55,357 nt of DNA from Thermoplasmata archaeon (GTDB lineage: Archaea > Thermoplasmatota > DTKX01 > VGTL01). The position numbers were made by a program, and so were the translations under genes. Positions 1 through 8,848 of this stretch are shown here, in pieces. Under the pieces are notes generated by a model. That model ran no database searches. It saw only the letters and a list, made by a program, of their open reading frames with translations, and was not told the origin of the DNA. Location: assembly GCA_038851035.1 (NCBI GenBank), contig JAWCLH010000018.1, positions 1 through 55,357 on the forward strand, given 5' to 3'. Position 1 is the first letter of the stretch; each line of letters starts with the position of its first letter.

Positions 1-528
1 CCCACCATGAGAACCCCTGGATAGTGGATAAGTGCTCCTTGATGGATTCTGACCTCGGTACGGGCATCAGCCAGGTGAATCCCGCCTGAGTAAGCTCATC
101 GAGGAGAGAGGCACAGAAGAAGCCCCGCTCCATAAGAACGTTATTTATAGTGCATACTGGCTCACTTTAAGGAGCAATCCGAGGATGATTTTCGGACGGT
201 TGGCCAGGGCCGTTATGGGAAGGTTCGCCATGGTCAGCCGTATTCCAGAAACAACGACCTCAATGGATATCATCCGATATGCCGTCCCGGTCCCTTCATG
301 CAGACCGCTCGGGCAGATGAAGGGGAAGTGGAGGCCCATGGCCCTGAGTTTATGTGCTGCATTCTCGATGTCCATGTTCTCGACCGCCGCGAACGCGATA
401 ACCCGGATGATTTCCCGGTCGTTGTACTCGGCATTCGGTCCTTTGGGGAACCGGATTGTCCGGACCAGTTCATCGACGAGATTATGTACTACCCTGACCC
501 TTGGGTAATTGCAGGGCTTTGCGTTCAT
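1..528 (-). pseudogene. Decayed IS transposase (archaeal DDE type), cut by window edge
   Basis: The conceptual product starts like a family of archaeal insertion-sequence transposases: a VDELVRTIRFPKGPNAEY segment, then NDREIIRVIAF. After about residue 70 (around LHFP) it jumps straight to a TAYRMISIEVVVSGIRLT stretch, so some 60-70 central residues look deleted. An in-frame stop follows at about 145. The family's DRGFF-like box continues in another frame (MERGFFCASLLDEL, about 30-135), so there is also a frameshift. The 3' part lies outside the window. This is a dead element. Family membership is from memory of methanogen IS proteins, and the exact IS family was not determined. Confidence 0.7.
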
Positions 529-703
529 GTTCTATCAACATCCGTAAGGCCCTGCCACGCGATTAACCTTCCTCTCGGTCGCCAGGGATTGGCCGACTAA
601 ATGGCAGTATTATCTATCAAGAGCCTGCGTTGGAACTCTAATTATACAAAAGAATATTAAGCATAAAGTTATTCGCAAACGTGCTGTGAACGGGGGAGGA
701 AGG

Positions 704-1225
704 ATGCCAGATGAAGCCGCCGCGGATTGGTCAGTGAAGTACAAGGAGCAGACTGCAAGGCTCGCGAAGCTCTGGGACGCCTATGAGAAGCAGGAGAAGG
801 AGCTCGCCGCGGTAAAGGAGAGGGTCTCTGCTCTGGAGGCGGAGCTGGCGGACAGGGAGAGAATCATCAAGAGCCTAAAGGACGTGCTCGAGGCCCGCGA
901 CCGTCGTGTGAGGGAGCTTGAGATCGAGCTCACGGGCCTGCGCAACGAGAAGAACACCTGGGACCCTAAGCTCAGGAATCTGGAGAACGAGCTCAGAATC
1001 GAGCGGGAGAGGTACGCCAAGCTCTTCGCCCTAGCCGAAGAGCTGGAGGAGGAGGTCAGGGCAGCGAAGAGGGGCATCGAGGCACGGGACGAGTGGTTCC
1101 GGACCCACATAGACATATTCGCGAACTTCTCCAGAGCCATCGAGGAGAGGGAGAGGATGATCGCGCAGGCGGGGAAGGTGGAGGGACCGGGGCGCGCCGA
1201 GCTTGAGAAAATGAAGAGGACCTGA
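704..1225 (+). CDS. Coiled-coil protein of unknown function
   Basis: A 173-residue product made almost entirely of charged heptads rich in Glu, Lys, Arg and Leu from about residue 10 to 150, so a long coiled coil. It has no signal peptide or membrane segment and should be cytoplasmic. I chose ATG 704 over an upstream in-frame GTG at 686 because a GGGGGAGG ribosome-binding site (692-699) sits just before it. It converges on the glycosyltransferase gene with only 5 bp between the stops. No catalytic motif is visible, so no function is assigned; a scaffold-like role would be a guess. Confidence 0.75.
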   Translation: MPDEAAADWSVKYKEQTARLAKLWDAYEKQEKELAAVKERVSALEAELADRERIIKSLKDVLEARDRRVRELEIELTGLRNEKNTWDPKLRNLENELRIERERYAKLFALAEELEEEVRAAKRGIEARDEWFRTHIDIFANFSRAIEERERMIAQAGKVEGPGRAELEKMKRT

Positions 1226-1230
1226 AAACC

Positions 1231-2028
1231 CTACTCGTCGCCTATATAGTCCTCCCGCCTCTCTCGGGCCTTGGCGGTGAGGTAGCCCAAGAGGGCCACG
1301 GAACTCCTTATCAGATACCAGAAAGACATGTCCCTGCGCAGCATGTTCGAGACGCTGTAGTTGCTCCAGAGCGCGCCGTGCTTCAGGGTTAGCTGCTTGC
1401 GGCCGTAGCCGTTCCAGAACGCCTGCTTGAGGAAAGGGACAAGACTGTCCCTCTCCCTGTGGTACACGATCGCATTCTCGTTGTAGTGAATTCTGTGGCC
1501 CCTGTGCACAGCGCGGTAGTTCAGGTCTATGTCCTCCGCCGTCCTGAATCTGGTGTCGAAGCCCCCGAGCTCCTTCAGAATCTCAGTCCTGTAGGCTAGG
1601 TTGCAGCTTGGGTAGGTCACGTCCACGCCCTGATAGAAGAGCTCGACGCGAGAGAGTCGGGCGAATTCGGGCTTGCCGATCCGGACCGTCCTCCCCGCGA
1701 CGATCTCCTTACCGGCCCTCATGTCCTTTCTTATCTCCTTCAGCCAGAAGGCGTTGGCGATGCAGTCGCCGTCGATGAAGGCCACGGCCTCCCCCCGAGC
1801 CGCCTCGATGCCGAAATTCCTCCCCTCGCCCCTCGTCCCGCCCCTCATCAGGAGCCTAACCTGCGGGTGATTCCTGCAATAGCCCTCCACGAGCTCGACC
1901 GTGCCGTCGTCCGAGTAGGCGTCCACGACTATAATCTCGACGGGTCCCTCCTGCGTCACGAGACTGTCGAGCAGATCCCTGATATGGTCCCTCTCGTTCC
2001 TGATGGTGACGACAACGCTTATCAGCAT
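1231..2028 (-). CDS. Family 2 glycosyltransferase
   Basis: A 265-residue GT-A fold enzyme, presumably transferring a sugar from a nucleotide sugar. It begins MLISVVVTIRNERDHI, the usual GT2 first strand. VDAYSDDGTVELV follows at about 35-47, then the metal-binding acid motif FIDGDC near residue 85, and FRTAEDIDLNYRA near 160, which is the ED motif for the acceptor side. Only a weakly hydrophobic C-terminal segment is present, so it may be cytosolic or peripheral. ATG 2028 is preferred because the frame upstream is low-complexity and overlaps the previous gene. It is the last gene of a minus-strand operon with two small proteins. The sugar and acceptor cannot be told from sequence. Confidence 0.88.
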   Translation of the reverse strand: MLISVVVTIRNERDHIRDLLDSLVTQEGPVEIIVVDAYSDDGTVELVEGYCRNHPQVRLLMRGGTRGEGRNFGIEAARGEAVAFIDGDCIANAFWLKEIRKDMRAGKEIVAGRTVRIGKPEFARLSRVELFYQGVDVTYPSCNLAYRTEILKELGGFDTRFRTAEDIDLNYRAVHRGHRIHYNENAIVYHRERDSLVPFLKQAFWNGYGRKQLTLKHGALWSNYSVSNMLRRDMSFWYLIRSSVALLGYLTAKARERREDYIGDE

Positions 2029-2051
2029 GGCCCATCCGCGCCGAGAGCAGC

Positions 2052-2282
2052 CTAGGGTACTGTGGTTATCTCGTACTGAACGTTCATGCCTTTCAGGCGG
2101 CGGTGGACCCGCTCGATGAGGCCCAGCACGACCTCGAGCGCTACCTCCTTCTTCTTCCCCCAATCGTAGCAGAAGTCCTGCTGACCTAGGGACGCCGTGA
2201 AACCGAGCTCCTGAAGGGCCGTGGATATCTCGACGGGGCTCGCTCCCTCGCTATTCACAATCACCCGGATGTAGGTCTTCAG
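2052..2282 (-). CDS. Small ferredoxin-fold-like conserved protein
   Basis: About 76 residues beginning KTYIRVIVNSEGASPVEI, with a beta-alpha-beta rhythm and ending QYEITTVP, which suggests a small ferredoxin-like (ACT-like) fold. No ATG, GTG or TTG sits near the start of the conserved part. The stretch just upstream reads GGGGGTGAGCGCCTG, so CTG at 2282 behind a GGGGGTGA ribosome-binding site is the best start I see. It lies 4 bp after the upstream two-helix membrane protein and 23 bp before the glycosyltransferase, so the three look co-transcribed. Function unknown. Confidence 0.6.
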   Translation of the reverse strand: MKTYIRVIVNSEGASPVEISTALQELGFTASLGQQDFCYDWGKKKEVALEVVLGLIERVHRRLKGMNVQYEITTVP

Positions 2283-2286
2283 GCGC

Positions 2287-2517
2287 TCACCCCCTGCTCC
2301 TAATTGCGAAAAAGGCCGAGATGAGGGCACTGAGACCCACCCCGGCGGCGAGTCCGATAAGGAGGGAGGTGCCAACGTACCAGCCCATCCAGACAGAGAG
2401 GGGCGAGAAGTAGGCGAGCATACCGGCCAGGGGCGCGAAAACGAGGCTCAGGATGAAGAGCCACGCCAGAAAGGCCTTCCAGACAGGGACCGCGGGTAAC
2501 TCTGTCTCGCTACTCAT
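2287..2517 (-). CDS. Small membrane protein with two transmembrane helices
   Basis: A 76-residue product starting MSSETELPAVPVW, with two hydrophobic helices at about 16-38 and 48-70 and a basic end (AIRSRG). Both ends are predicted cytoplasmic. ATG 2517 is preferred over 2541 because GAGG lies 8 bp before it. It is the first gene of a three-gene minus-strand unit with the small ferredoxin-fold-like protein and the GT2 enzyme. It could anchor the glycosyltransferase at the membrane, but only position suggests this. Confidence 0.65.
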   Translation of the reverse strand: MSSETELPAVPVWKAFLAWLFILSLVFAPLAGMLAYFSPLSVWMGWYVGTSLLIGLAAGVGLSALISAFFAIRSRG

Positions 2518-2549
2518 CTTGTTTTCCTCTGGAAAAAGCATATTGACTT

Positions 2550-2561
2550 TTTTTATATTAA
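2550..2561 (-). promoter_or_regulatory. TATA box of the small-membrane-protein/GT2 operon
   Basis: On the minus strand the sequence reads TTAATATAAAA followed by a run of A, about 35 bp before ATG 2517. It is the only AT-rich block in the intergenic region before this operon. Confidence 0.5.
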
Positions 2562-2610
2562 TGCTTTATTGTCGCCCCCAGGGCCCACTCAGTGGAATTG
2601 CGGAGGGGTA

Positions 2611-2620
2611 GCTTTATTAA
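2611..2620 (+). promoter_or_regulatory. TATA box of the radical SAM gene
   Basis: GCTTTATTAA lies about 30-40 bp before ATG 2651, with a GC-rich BRE-like flank (GGAGGGGTA). The predicted transcript would have a leader of only a few bases, a common archaeal arrangement. Confidence 0.5.
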
Positions 2621-2650
2621 CCGCTCCCCCGCATACGACCAACCGGTACA

Positions 2651-3802
2651 ATGGGCGCGCGCTGGGCGTTGTTCAGGCAGGGCCTCGGTGCCTTTAAGGG
2701 GGTAGGCTTCCGGGTGAGCAGGGCGCTCGCGCGCGGATACCTGCCAACATTCCTAATATATCAGGTCACGACCGCCTGCAACAGCCGCTGCAGGATGTGC
2801 GGCCTCTGGAGAACGAAACCGGAGGGCGAGCTTCTTTTAAAGGAATTCGAGGACCTCGTGGCGAGGCCATTCTTCAGCCGGGTCCGATGGGTAAACCTGA
2901 CAGGAGGGGAGCCGTTTTTGAGAAAGGACATCGTCCAGCTCGCTGCGGCGCTCAGGGACAGGCTGCCCTCGCTCGAACTCGTCGCTATACCCACAAACGG
3001 CTTCCTCAGCGAGAGAATCGAGGGTGCGGTCAGAGAGATGCTCGAGGCGCTCGGGGGCCGGGCACTGCTCAATGTGAACGTGTCCATAGACGGAGTAGGG
3101 AGGCTCCATGACGAGCTCAGGGGCACTCCCGGTGCCTACAAAAAGGCGATGAGGACCCTCGACCAGCTGATGAAGCTCCAGCTCGCAAACGAGAGATTCG
3201 AAACGGGCACGGAGACCGTGATCACGGACCAGAATGTGCAGGAGCTCGGGAGAATCTACGCTACCCTCAAAGAGCACACGCCCCACGTCAATATCACCCC
3301 GGCCGCGGTCTCCCCCTATTACAATCAAGAGGAGGGCTGCGGCCTGCTCTCCCCTGAGAGTGCGCGGACGCTCGTCAATTTCCTCGAAGAGCTCAGGCTT
3401 AAGGAGCCCGCCTACGCCTACTACCACTCGAAGGTGATTGAGATCCTGACCCGGCCCGGGCTGACGCACAGGCCCTTCCCCTGCCTCGGGGGATTCAAGA
3501 CGGTTTATATCGATGCGCAGGGCGGGGTCTACCCCTGCCTGATGCTCCCCGTGCCTGAGTTCCGCTTCGGGAACGTCCGGGAGGCGCCGGTCGAGGAGCT
3601 CTGGTTCTCGGAGCGCGCGAGGGATATCCGCAGAAAGCTGAGGAGCCACCCCTACTGCGTCAGGTGCACGAACAACTGCGACATACTGAACAACCTGAAG
3701 GAGGAGGTGCTTGACGTCGCTTTGTTCATGCTGAGAAACGGCGACGTGCGCAGGGCGCTCTACAAGGACCTTGAAGAGGGGAAGATGAGGAAGTACCTTT
3801 GA
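2651..3802 (+). CDS. Radical SAM protein with SPASM-like C-terminus
   Basis: A 383-residue radical SAM enzyme. The [4Fe-4S]/SAM motif CNSRCRMC is at residues 43-50 and the GGEP motif is near residue 94. The C-terminal third carries further cysteines: PCLGGFKTVYIDAQGGVYPC, then CVRCTNNC close to the end. These match a SPASM or twitch-type auxiliary cluster. Such enzymes modify peptides, sugars or cofactors, and the substrate here is not evident. The N-terminus is basic and slightly hydrophobic. It has its own promoter and no obvious precursor peptide gene beside it. It faces the glycosyltransferase operon divergently. Confidence 0.88.
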   Translation: MGARWALFRQGLGAFKGVGFRVSRALARGYLPTFLIYQVTTACNSRCRMCGLWRTKPEGELLLKEFEDLVARPFFSRVRWVNLTGGEPFLRKDIVQLAAALRDRLPSLELVAIPTNGFLSERIEGAVREMLEALGGRALLNVNVSIDGVGRLHDELRGTPGAYKKAMRTLDQLMKLQLANERFETGTETVITDQNVQELGRIYATLKEHTPHVNITPAAVSPYYNQEEGCGLLSPESARTLVNFLEELRLKEPAYAYYHSKVIEILTRPGLTHRPFPCLGGFKTVYIDAQGGVYPCLMLPVPEFRFGNVREAPVEELWFSERARDIRRKLRSHPYCVRCTNNCDILNNLKEEVLDVALFMLRNGDVRRALYKDLEEGKMRKYL

Positions 3803-4261
3803 ATGGAGCGAATATCATGAGTTCACATGCCACGCGCCCATGACGCTTTCAGGAATTTTGCCTGCCCGAACCAGCCGCGCACTCTTACCATCCAGCTTGA
3901 CGAGCTTCATTCGTCCTCGGCACGCCCTCGCCTCAGCCCCAAGACGAGGGCTGGGCAGCGTGGTTTGCGACCAGTCGACCTTCGGTCAGCTTTGACTTCG
4001 CAAGCTTAGTTCGGTTTCAGATACGATGGCCACTCCCCCGAATCTGCTCCGGAGGGCGAATCGGGGGGAGCGGGACTACAGGGCTCCCGAATTAGCGCTT
4101 GAAGTAACCACTTCTCCCGCGTGACCCAGCTGGGCCCGCGTAAGTGACCCACCGCGAAACAGCCGGCCGAGGCTTTCAGAACGCGTAAATGGATTTTTTT
4201 ACAATAAAATAACATCTTTAATTTGAGAAATAGAATGGGCGGGGTTGTGCAAAAACTAGAC
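3803..4261. other. Intergenic region with no supported gene
   Basis: About 460 bp between the radical SAM stop and the IS630-type element. Short open frames on both strands show no conserved motif or plausible codon pattern. The last 60 bp before the element (about 4190-4250) become AT-rich, probably the outer part of the element or its target. No RNA gene recognised. Confidence 0.5.
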
Positions 4262-4564
4262 TTATGTATCTGACCTGAACCGCCAAAGATGGCGACGTCG
4301 CTTCCGTCTTTCTTCCCTTGCTCTCAACATTTCCGCTCTTCTTGAATTTTTATATTGGAGGGCTGCCTGTAATGCGGCATTCATCTCCAGCCATTCCTTG
4401 TAATCAGTTCCCGATAAAGCCAATTCCTCGATATCTTCAAAATGGCATTCAATAGGATTTAGCCATGATGCATTTGTCGGTGTGAATACGAATGATACCT
4501 TATTCATTCTAGCCCAATGACGAATATCTTTCTTTTTATGCGCGGAGAGATTGTCCATGATCAA
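4262..4564 (-). CDS. IS630-type transposase, downstream frame (orfB)
   Basis: About 100 residues carrying the rest of the DDE catalytic domain: LIMDNLSAHKK (second Asp) and TPTNASWLNPIECHF (the NPIE box with the catalytic Glu). In this frame the sequence extends upstream as FNFFKLLRLHYPPEQRIYL, which matches the family and overlaps orfA. Joining needs a -1 shift around the ATTTTTTC run near 4608. Either the element uses programmed frameshifting, as some IS families do, or it has been inactivated by an indel. Confidence 0.75.
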   Translation of the reverse strand: MIMDNLSAHKKKDIRHWARMNKVSFVFTPTNASWLNPIECHFEDIEELALSGTDYKEWLEMNAALQAALQYKNSRRAEMLRAREERRKRRRHLWRFRSDT

Positions 4565-5352
4565 ATAGATTCGTTGTTCTGGAGGATAGTGCAGCCGTAA
4601 TAATTTGAAAAAATTGAAATATACTTTGATCGTTTCCGTCGACGCAATCGTCCAAAGAATGTTCCCTTATGATAGTTAAATGCCACGAGAAATTGTCTCG
4701 CACCTTTCTTCCGAGTGTATGTCCCCGGGACCCTGTTAGGATGTCCTTTCAGCTGCCAATGTCGACCCGAATGAGGCCTTAGTTCTAATGGACCCAATTC
4801 GTCATAGGCCAGGACGACTGGCGGATTGTGCTGCTTACGTGTCAGCCTGTCTATCCTGCGCTTCTTCTTTTCGAAATCCGGGTCCTTGCTCTCTTTCCAG
4901 GTTTTTACCACCTGGTAAGCAAGTACTTCCTCTTCCATTATTATCCGCAGGTTTGACACGCTGATCTTGTCAACAATCCTTTTCTCAATGATAGCATCCC
5001 TGAGCTTTCTTAAAGACCATTGCCTAAATGGGTATCCGAGTTTCGGTGGAGGTGTCAATGCGACATTGACCATCTGGAGGCGGATTTCATCATCGAACAC
5101 TCTTGGACGCCCACCTTTGGCTGGTTTGGGACTAAGAGAGTCAAATCCGGATTTGTTAAACTCACTTATTATATGGCGCACCCACTCAACGGATAGTCCC
5201 AACAGGCTCGCAATCTTGGGTGGTGTAAATCCCTGCGCCGAATGGAGAAGAACTTGGCCCCGACGCAGGATGACGACATTGCTGGTTCGTTTGATGAGCC
5301 GGGAAAGGCGATTTCCCTCCTCGTCCGATATTGGCCTTATGTGAAGCACCAT
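4561..5352 (-). CDS. IS630-type transposase, upstream frame (orfA)
   Basis: About 263 residues. The N-terminal helix-turn-helix region (residues 20-60, with KIASLLGLSVEWVRHIISEF) and a second winged-helix/linker part with a GGRPR motif bind the element ends. The first catalytic Asp lies in VVLAYDELGPLELRPHSG. The frame then runs to ARQFLVAFNYHKGTFFGRL and stops just before the second catalytic Asp, which is in the next frame. ATG 5352 is the first in-frame ATG. A -1 shift near 4605-4620 would join it to orfB. Confidence 0.8.
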   Translation of the reverse strand: MVLHIRPISDEEGNRLSRLIKRTSNVVILRRGQVLLHSAQGFTPPKIASLLGLSVEWVRHIISEFNKSGFDSLSPKPAKGGRPRVFDDEIRLQMVNVALTPPPKLGYPFRQWSLRKLRDAIIEKRIVDKISVSNLRIIMEEEVLAYQVVKTWKESKDPDFEKKKRRIDRLTRKQHNPPVVLAYDELGPLELRPHSGRHWQLKGHPNRVPGTYTRKKGARQFLVAFNYHKGTFFGRLRRRKRSKYISIFSNYYGCTILQNNESI

Positions 5353-5398
5353 CAATAGGGGATATGGTTGTCCTAGGATTCGAATCTCTCGGTCATAA

Positions 5399-6931
5399 AT
5401 GCAGGAGTCGATTTTGAGTCACGGCACTAGTCTATACAATCTCAATCTTAAATTTGAGGACCAAAATCAATTATCACATATTTGCTTATTAACTATTGAC
5501 CCTGATAATTATTTTAATGAAATAGACGAAAATAATAATAATCTTGCCGTCATCGTAATAATAGATTTACCAAAAATAATAGTATGGCCAGATAAGGCTC
5601 TGACAATTGAGGCAATTACTTTTCAAGGTATCACTATTTTTAACGATCTTTTTTTCGATTTTGGCGACGGAAATAATTCAAATTGGATTAAGGACAAATC
5701 GATTAAACATCTATATAATAGGATGGGTAACTATACAGCAAAATTAAAAATTCGTGACGAATATGGGTTAACAAGCAATTGGTGCTATATTAATTTAACA
5801 ATAAACAATAGGTCCCCAGTAATTGAAAGTAGCTCTTTGTCCTTTATTTATTTAGCTAATGAACCCATTTATTTTAATATTTCTATATATAACATTGACG
5901 GTTTCATTACTAAAATATATTGGAACTTTGGTGATGGAAGCATCAGCGAGCTACCCAACCCCGTCCACAGCTACTCCAGAGCCGGCATCTACACCGTCCG
6001 CTTCACCGCCTGGGACGACGACGGCGCGTCCAACTCGACCGAGTTCAAGATATATGTCATGAACCGCGACCCCCTGGCCGATTTCAATATGTCCCTGACC
6101 ACCGCCACGGTTCTCGACGACATCGCATTCACGCCCGAGGCCTTCGACATGGACGGGACGATATCGCAATACTTCTGGGATTTTGGAGACGGCTCCACGA
6201 GCAGCGAGCCAAACCCGGTCCACCGCTACGGGACAAAAGGGACATTCTGGCCCACGCTCTATGTCATTGATGACGGGGGCGCGATGAGCAACATCGCCCG
6301 GAAGCAAATTATCATTGAAAACATCCCGCCACGGGGCGCGATAAACGCCTCCTCCACTTCCCCCCTCACATTCGAGAGGGTCAATTTCACAGCCTCAGGG
6401 AACGACGCAGACGGCGTGGTAAAGCTGTATATATGGGACTTCGGCGATGGACCCACTGCGGTGGGCGAAAACGCGGGCCACGAATACAGGGACGACGGGA
6501 CCTATGAAGTAAAACTGAGAGTCATAGACGATGATTTTGATGAGAACGTGACCAGCATAACGATAAATGTGCGGAACAGAGGCCCTGTGATTGGGCTCAA
6601 ATACGAAGAAAAGCTCATGGCCGGCGCGAGAGTGTGTCTCGACGCCTCAGGCTCCTTCGACTCCGATGGCCGCGTCGAGGCCGTGAGCTGGCTGATTGAA
6701 AATAAGACCATCAACCGCACCGTTGTCAACTATACTTTTACGAAGCCGGGCAAATATCTGGTCAGGGTGACGGTGCGCGCCGACGACGGCGCGCTGACGG
6801 AGAAGAGCTTCGAGATAACCGTGCAGGCTGAGAGAATCTCTCGCGAGACTTTCCTTTTCTGGATGTGGGCCGTCCTGATTGCCGCCGCAGTCGTTCTGGC
6901 AGCGGCATGGAAGAAACGTAGGGAAAGATGA
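5399..6931 (+). pseudogene. PKD-domain surface protein, 5' end apparently lost at the IS630 element
   Basis: About 510 residues remain. The first part ends like a CARDB domain (IDPDNYFNEIDENNNNLAVI), then come about four PKD domains marked by FDFGDGNNS, WNFGDGSIS, WDFGDGSTS and WDFGDGPTA, a further Ig-like domain, and a C-terminal helix (FLFWMWAVLIAAAVVLAAAW) ending in KKRRER. This is a cell-surface protein anchored by its C-terminus. There is no signal peptide: the frame opens in mid-domain beside the transposon, so the true N-terminus is probably gone. Bases 5399-5935 are strongly AT-rich and 5936-6931 GC-rich, with a sudden change inside the second PKD domain. Confidence 0.75.
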
Positions 6932-6967
6932 GGGGCGAAGGTGGGTGGTTGAGCGCTGGCGCGCGGC

Positions 6968-7477
6968 TCAGCGCTTCGCCTGATAGGTCGCCGCCAGCCT
7001 CGAGGTCAGCCCCTTTTTGACCTCGCGGTAATATGCGTAGCTCATCGGCTCCGCCTCGCTGAGCGTCTCGGCCTCTGTGACCTCGCCCAGAAACAGAATG
7101 TGGGTCCCGGCGTCGAGGGTCCCCACCACCATGCCCTCGAGATAGGCCACGGCGTGGTCGGTCACAACGGGCGCCCCGTTCTTCCCCGTCATGTACGCCG
7201 TGCCTGAGAACTTGTCCACGTCCCTACCCGTTTTGAAGCCCCATTTTCCGAGGAACTCCATAGGCGCGTCCCGGCCGAGCACCGAGACAGAGAAGACCCC
7301 GCTCTTCTGCAGGAGCTCGCAGGTCAGGTTCTGTTTGTTCAGGCTCATCACAATCTGGACGGGCTCTGCCGTCACCTGCACGATCGCGTTCACCAGCTGG
7401 CCGGCCTTCCTGCCCTCGTGCGCGGTGCTCACGATGTACATCCCGCAGCCCAGCTTGAACAGCGTCTCGAGGTTCAC
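6968..7477 (-). CDS. Flavin reductase-like FMN-binding protein
   Basis: A 169-residue flavin-reductase-domain protein that should bind FMN and pass electrons from NAD(P)H or a partner. It starts VNLETLFKLGCGMYIV and contains the family stretch VNAIVQVTAEPVQIVMSLNK (FMN binding), then SVSVLGRDAPMEFLGKWGFK and a late TYAYYREVKKG-type motif (here SYAYYREVKKG). It resembles the flavin domain of rubredoxin/flavoredoxin-type proteins. GTG 7477 is chosen because AGGAGGG lies just upstream; the longer frame before it is low-complexity. It lies near the hemerythrin/PAS gene, fitting an oxygen- or nitric-oxide-related role, but this is inference. Confidence 0.85.
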   Translation of the reverse strand: MNLETLFKLGCGMYIVSTAHEGRKAGQLVNAIVQVTAEPVQIVMSLNKQNLTCELLQKSGVFSVSVLGRDAPMEFLGKWGFKTGRDVDKFSGTAYMTGKNGAPVVTDHAVAYLEGMVVGTLDAGTHILFLGEVTEAETLSEAEPMSYAYYREVKKGLTSRLAATYQAKR

Positions 7478-7786
7478 CCTCCATCCCTCCTGTGATTCTC
7501 CGGCGGCCCGGGGCCCCACATAGCCCCCGGGGCACCGTTGAGGCTCCTTCATTCCCCGAACCCATGCGGGGGCGCGAACCATTTCCGGCCCTGGAGCCGG
7601 GAGACATCCGGGGAGCCGGGTCCACCCCGCCTGGCCCGCGGGTCGCGCCGGACCCCGGCAGCCCCCGCTCCCCGGGCATCGCATCGACTCCAGGCCCCCC
7701 ATCGCTCAGGCGGGTGGCGCCTCCCGCCGTCTCCTCGCGCCCCGCCGCGCCGGGCCGCGACGCGCCCTGCTTCGGGGCTGAATTCA
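7478..7786. other. GC-rich spacer with no supported gene
   Basis: About 310 bp between the flavin reductase and the hemerythrin/PAS gene. Open frames on both strands are low-complexity Pro/Arg/Gly strings caused by base composition. Nothing recognisable as RNA or a repeat. Confidence 0.5.
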
Positions 7787-8848
7787 TCAGTCCAGCAGCC
7801 TCTTCTCGCCCCTTATCTTCTGAATTTCAGTGATGTCCTGCGAGACCTCGAGGGTGCCGAGGTACCTCCCGTCCCGCCTGACCGCGAAGTAGCGGATATG
7901 TATCACCCTCCCGCCCATGTTTATCCAGAACTCCGCCACGTCCCTCCTCCCTGCCCTGAACTCGTCCAGAATTCTCTGGACCGCGTGGATCGACTTCTGC
8001 GGGTGGCAGTTCTGGACCTTCCGCCCGATTATCGCAACCGTGCGCGGGAAGATTCTGTGCGGGCCGTCGCTGTAGTACCTGACCGCGTCGTCGACGCCGA
8101 CGAACGTGATGTCCACGGGCAGGGTGTTCAGGACGGTCTCCAGCTCCTCCCTCGAGAACCTGCCCGTCCTCAGCTCGATCAGCTCCTTTTCCGGCTCCAT
8201 TGCCATCCCCCCACCTGAATTCCTGCCCCTGCCCTTCCCCGCGACCTTCCTCTCCCCGGCCGTCTCAGCGCCCTCGGCCCCCGCCCCGGCTCCTCTCTCC
8301 TTTTCTCCCCTCACAGCCCCGCCGGGCCCGCGGGCGCCCGCCGGAGTGAAACAACAGTATCCGATTTCGTCGAAGGAGCTCGCGACCTCGGCCCACTCAC
8401 CTCCGGTCAGCGTGCTCAGGGCCATGGGGAAGAGGACCGAGTTCTCCTTCGTGAAGTGGCTCTCGAGCATCGCCCTGAGCTCGCCCGAGAGGGCCTCCAG
8501 CCCGCCGGCGCCCTTCAGGTCCCCCCTTACCGCCGCCTCCGCCAGCGAGTAGAGCCGCTTCTTCACCTCCCTTATCTCGTTGTGCTCGGTCCACATCTGG
8601 ACCGTCGGGCCGGAGAAGCCGTGCCTCTCCATCACCGGGAAGAGGCCGTTCTCCTCGCGCAGATAGTGCTTCTCCGACTCCCTGAAGTGCTCGATGATGT
8701 CCTGAAGATGCTCGAGCTCCTCTCCGCACGCTTCGGCCCTCCCGGTCTTCCCTATCGCCGAGGCCGTCAGGCCCAGCTCCTCCGCGAGGTCGAGGAGAAT
8801 ATCGTGCTCGGCCATCAGGGTGTGCACTGGGTGGCCCTCGGGCGCCAT
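7787..8848 (-). CDS. Hemerythrin HHE and PAS domain protein (DUF438-like)
   Basis: A 353-residue two-domain sensor. The N-terminal hemerythrin-like four-helix bundle (about 1-150) has the iron-ligand pattern HTLMAEHDILL, HFRESEKHYLREENGLFP, WTEHNEI and HFTKENSVLFP. A low-complexity Gly/Ala/Arg linker follows. The C-terminal PAS domain (about 235-350) contains RRIFPRTVAIIGRKVQNCHP-like text and ends in a DITEIQKI segment. DUF438 proteins share this order and are thought to sense oxygen, NO or redox state through a di-iron site. ATG 8848 and TTG 8875 are both possible starts. The TATA-like CATAAATAATACG lies near 8920-8930. Confidence 0.85.
   Translation of the reverse strand: MAPEGHPVHTLMAEHDILLDLAEELGLTASAIGKTGRAEACGEELEHLQDIIEHFRESEKHYLREENGLFPVMERHGFSGPTVQMWTEHNEIREVKKRLYSLAEAAVRGDLKGAGGLEALSGELRAMLESHFTKENSVLFPMALSTLTGGEWAEVASSFDEIGYCCFTPAGARGPGGAVRGEKERGAGAGAEGAETAGERKVAGKGRGRNSGGGMAMEPEKELIELRTGRFSREELETVLNTLPVDITFVGVDDAVRYYSDGPHRIFPRTVAIIGRKVQNCHPQKSIHAVQRILDEFRAGRRDVAEFWINMGGRVIHIRYFAVRRDGRYLGTLEVSQDITEIQKIRGEKRLLD

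Larger units (their letters stand above)
4215..5400 (-). mobile_element. IS630-type insertion sequence (ends approximate)
   Basis: The element is defined by its two-frame transposase (4262-5352) and by disruption of the neighbouring PKD gene, whose coding sequence begins abruptly at its right edge. I could not find convincing terminal inverted repeats or the TA duplication expected for this family, so the boundaries are estimates. Both flanks share a GGTTGT hexamer, but in direct orientation. Confidence 0.6.

Noticed and set aside
3827-4215. Two short open frames on opposite strands
   Set aside because: No motifs, no ribosome-binding site, and amino-acid use looks random.
4200-5400. Terminal inverted repeats of the IS630-type element
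   Set aside because: Only a GGTTGT hexamer is shared, and in direct not inverted orientation.
7224-7833. Several Pro/Arg-rich frames around the flavin reductase start
   Set aside because: Overlap a well-supported gene and reflect GC-rich sequence only.
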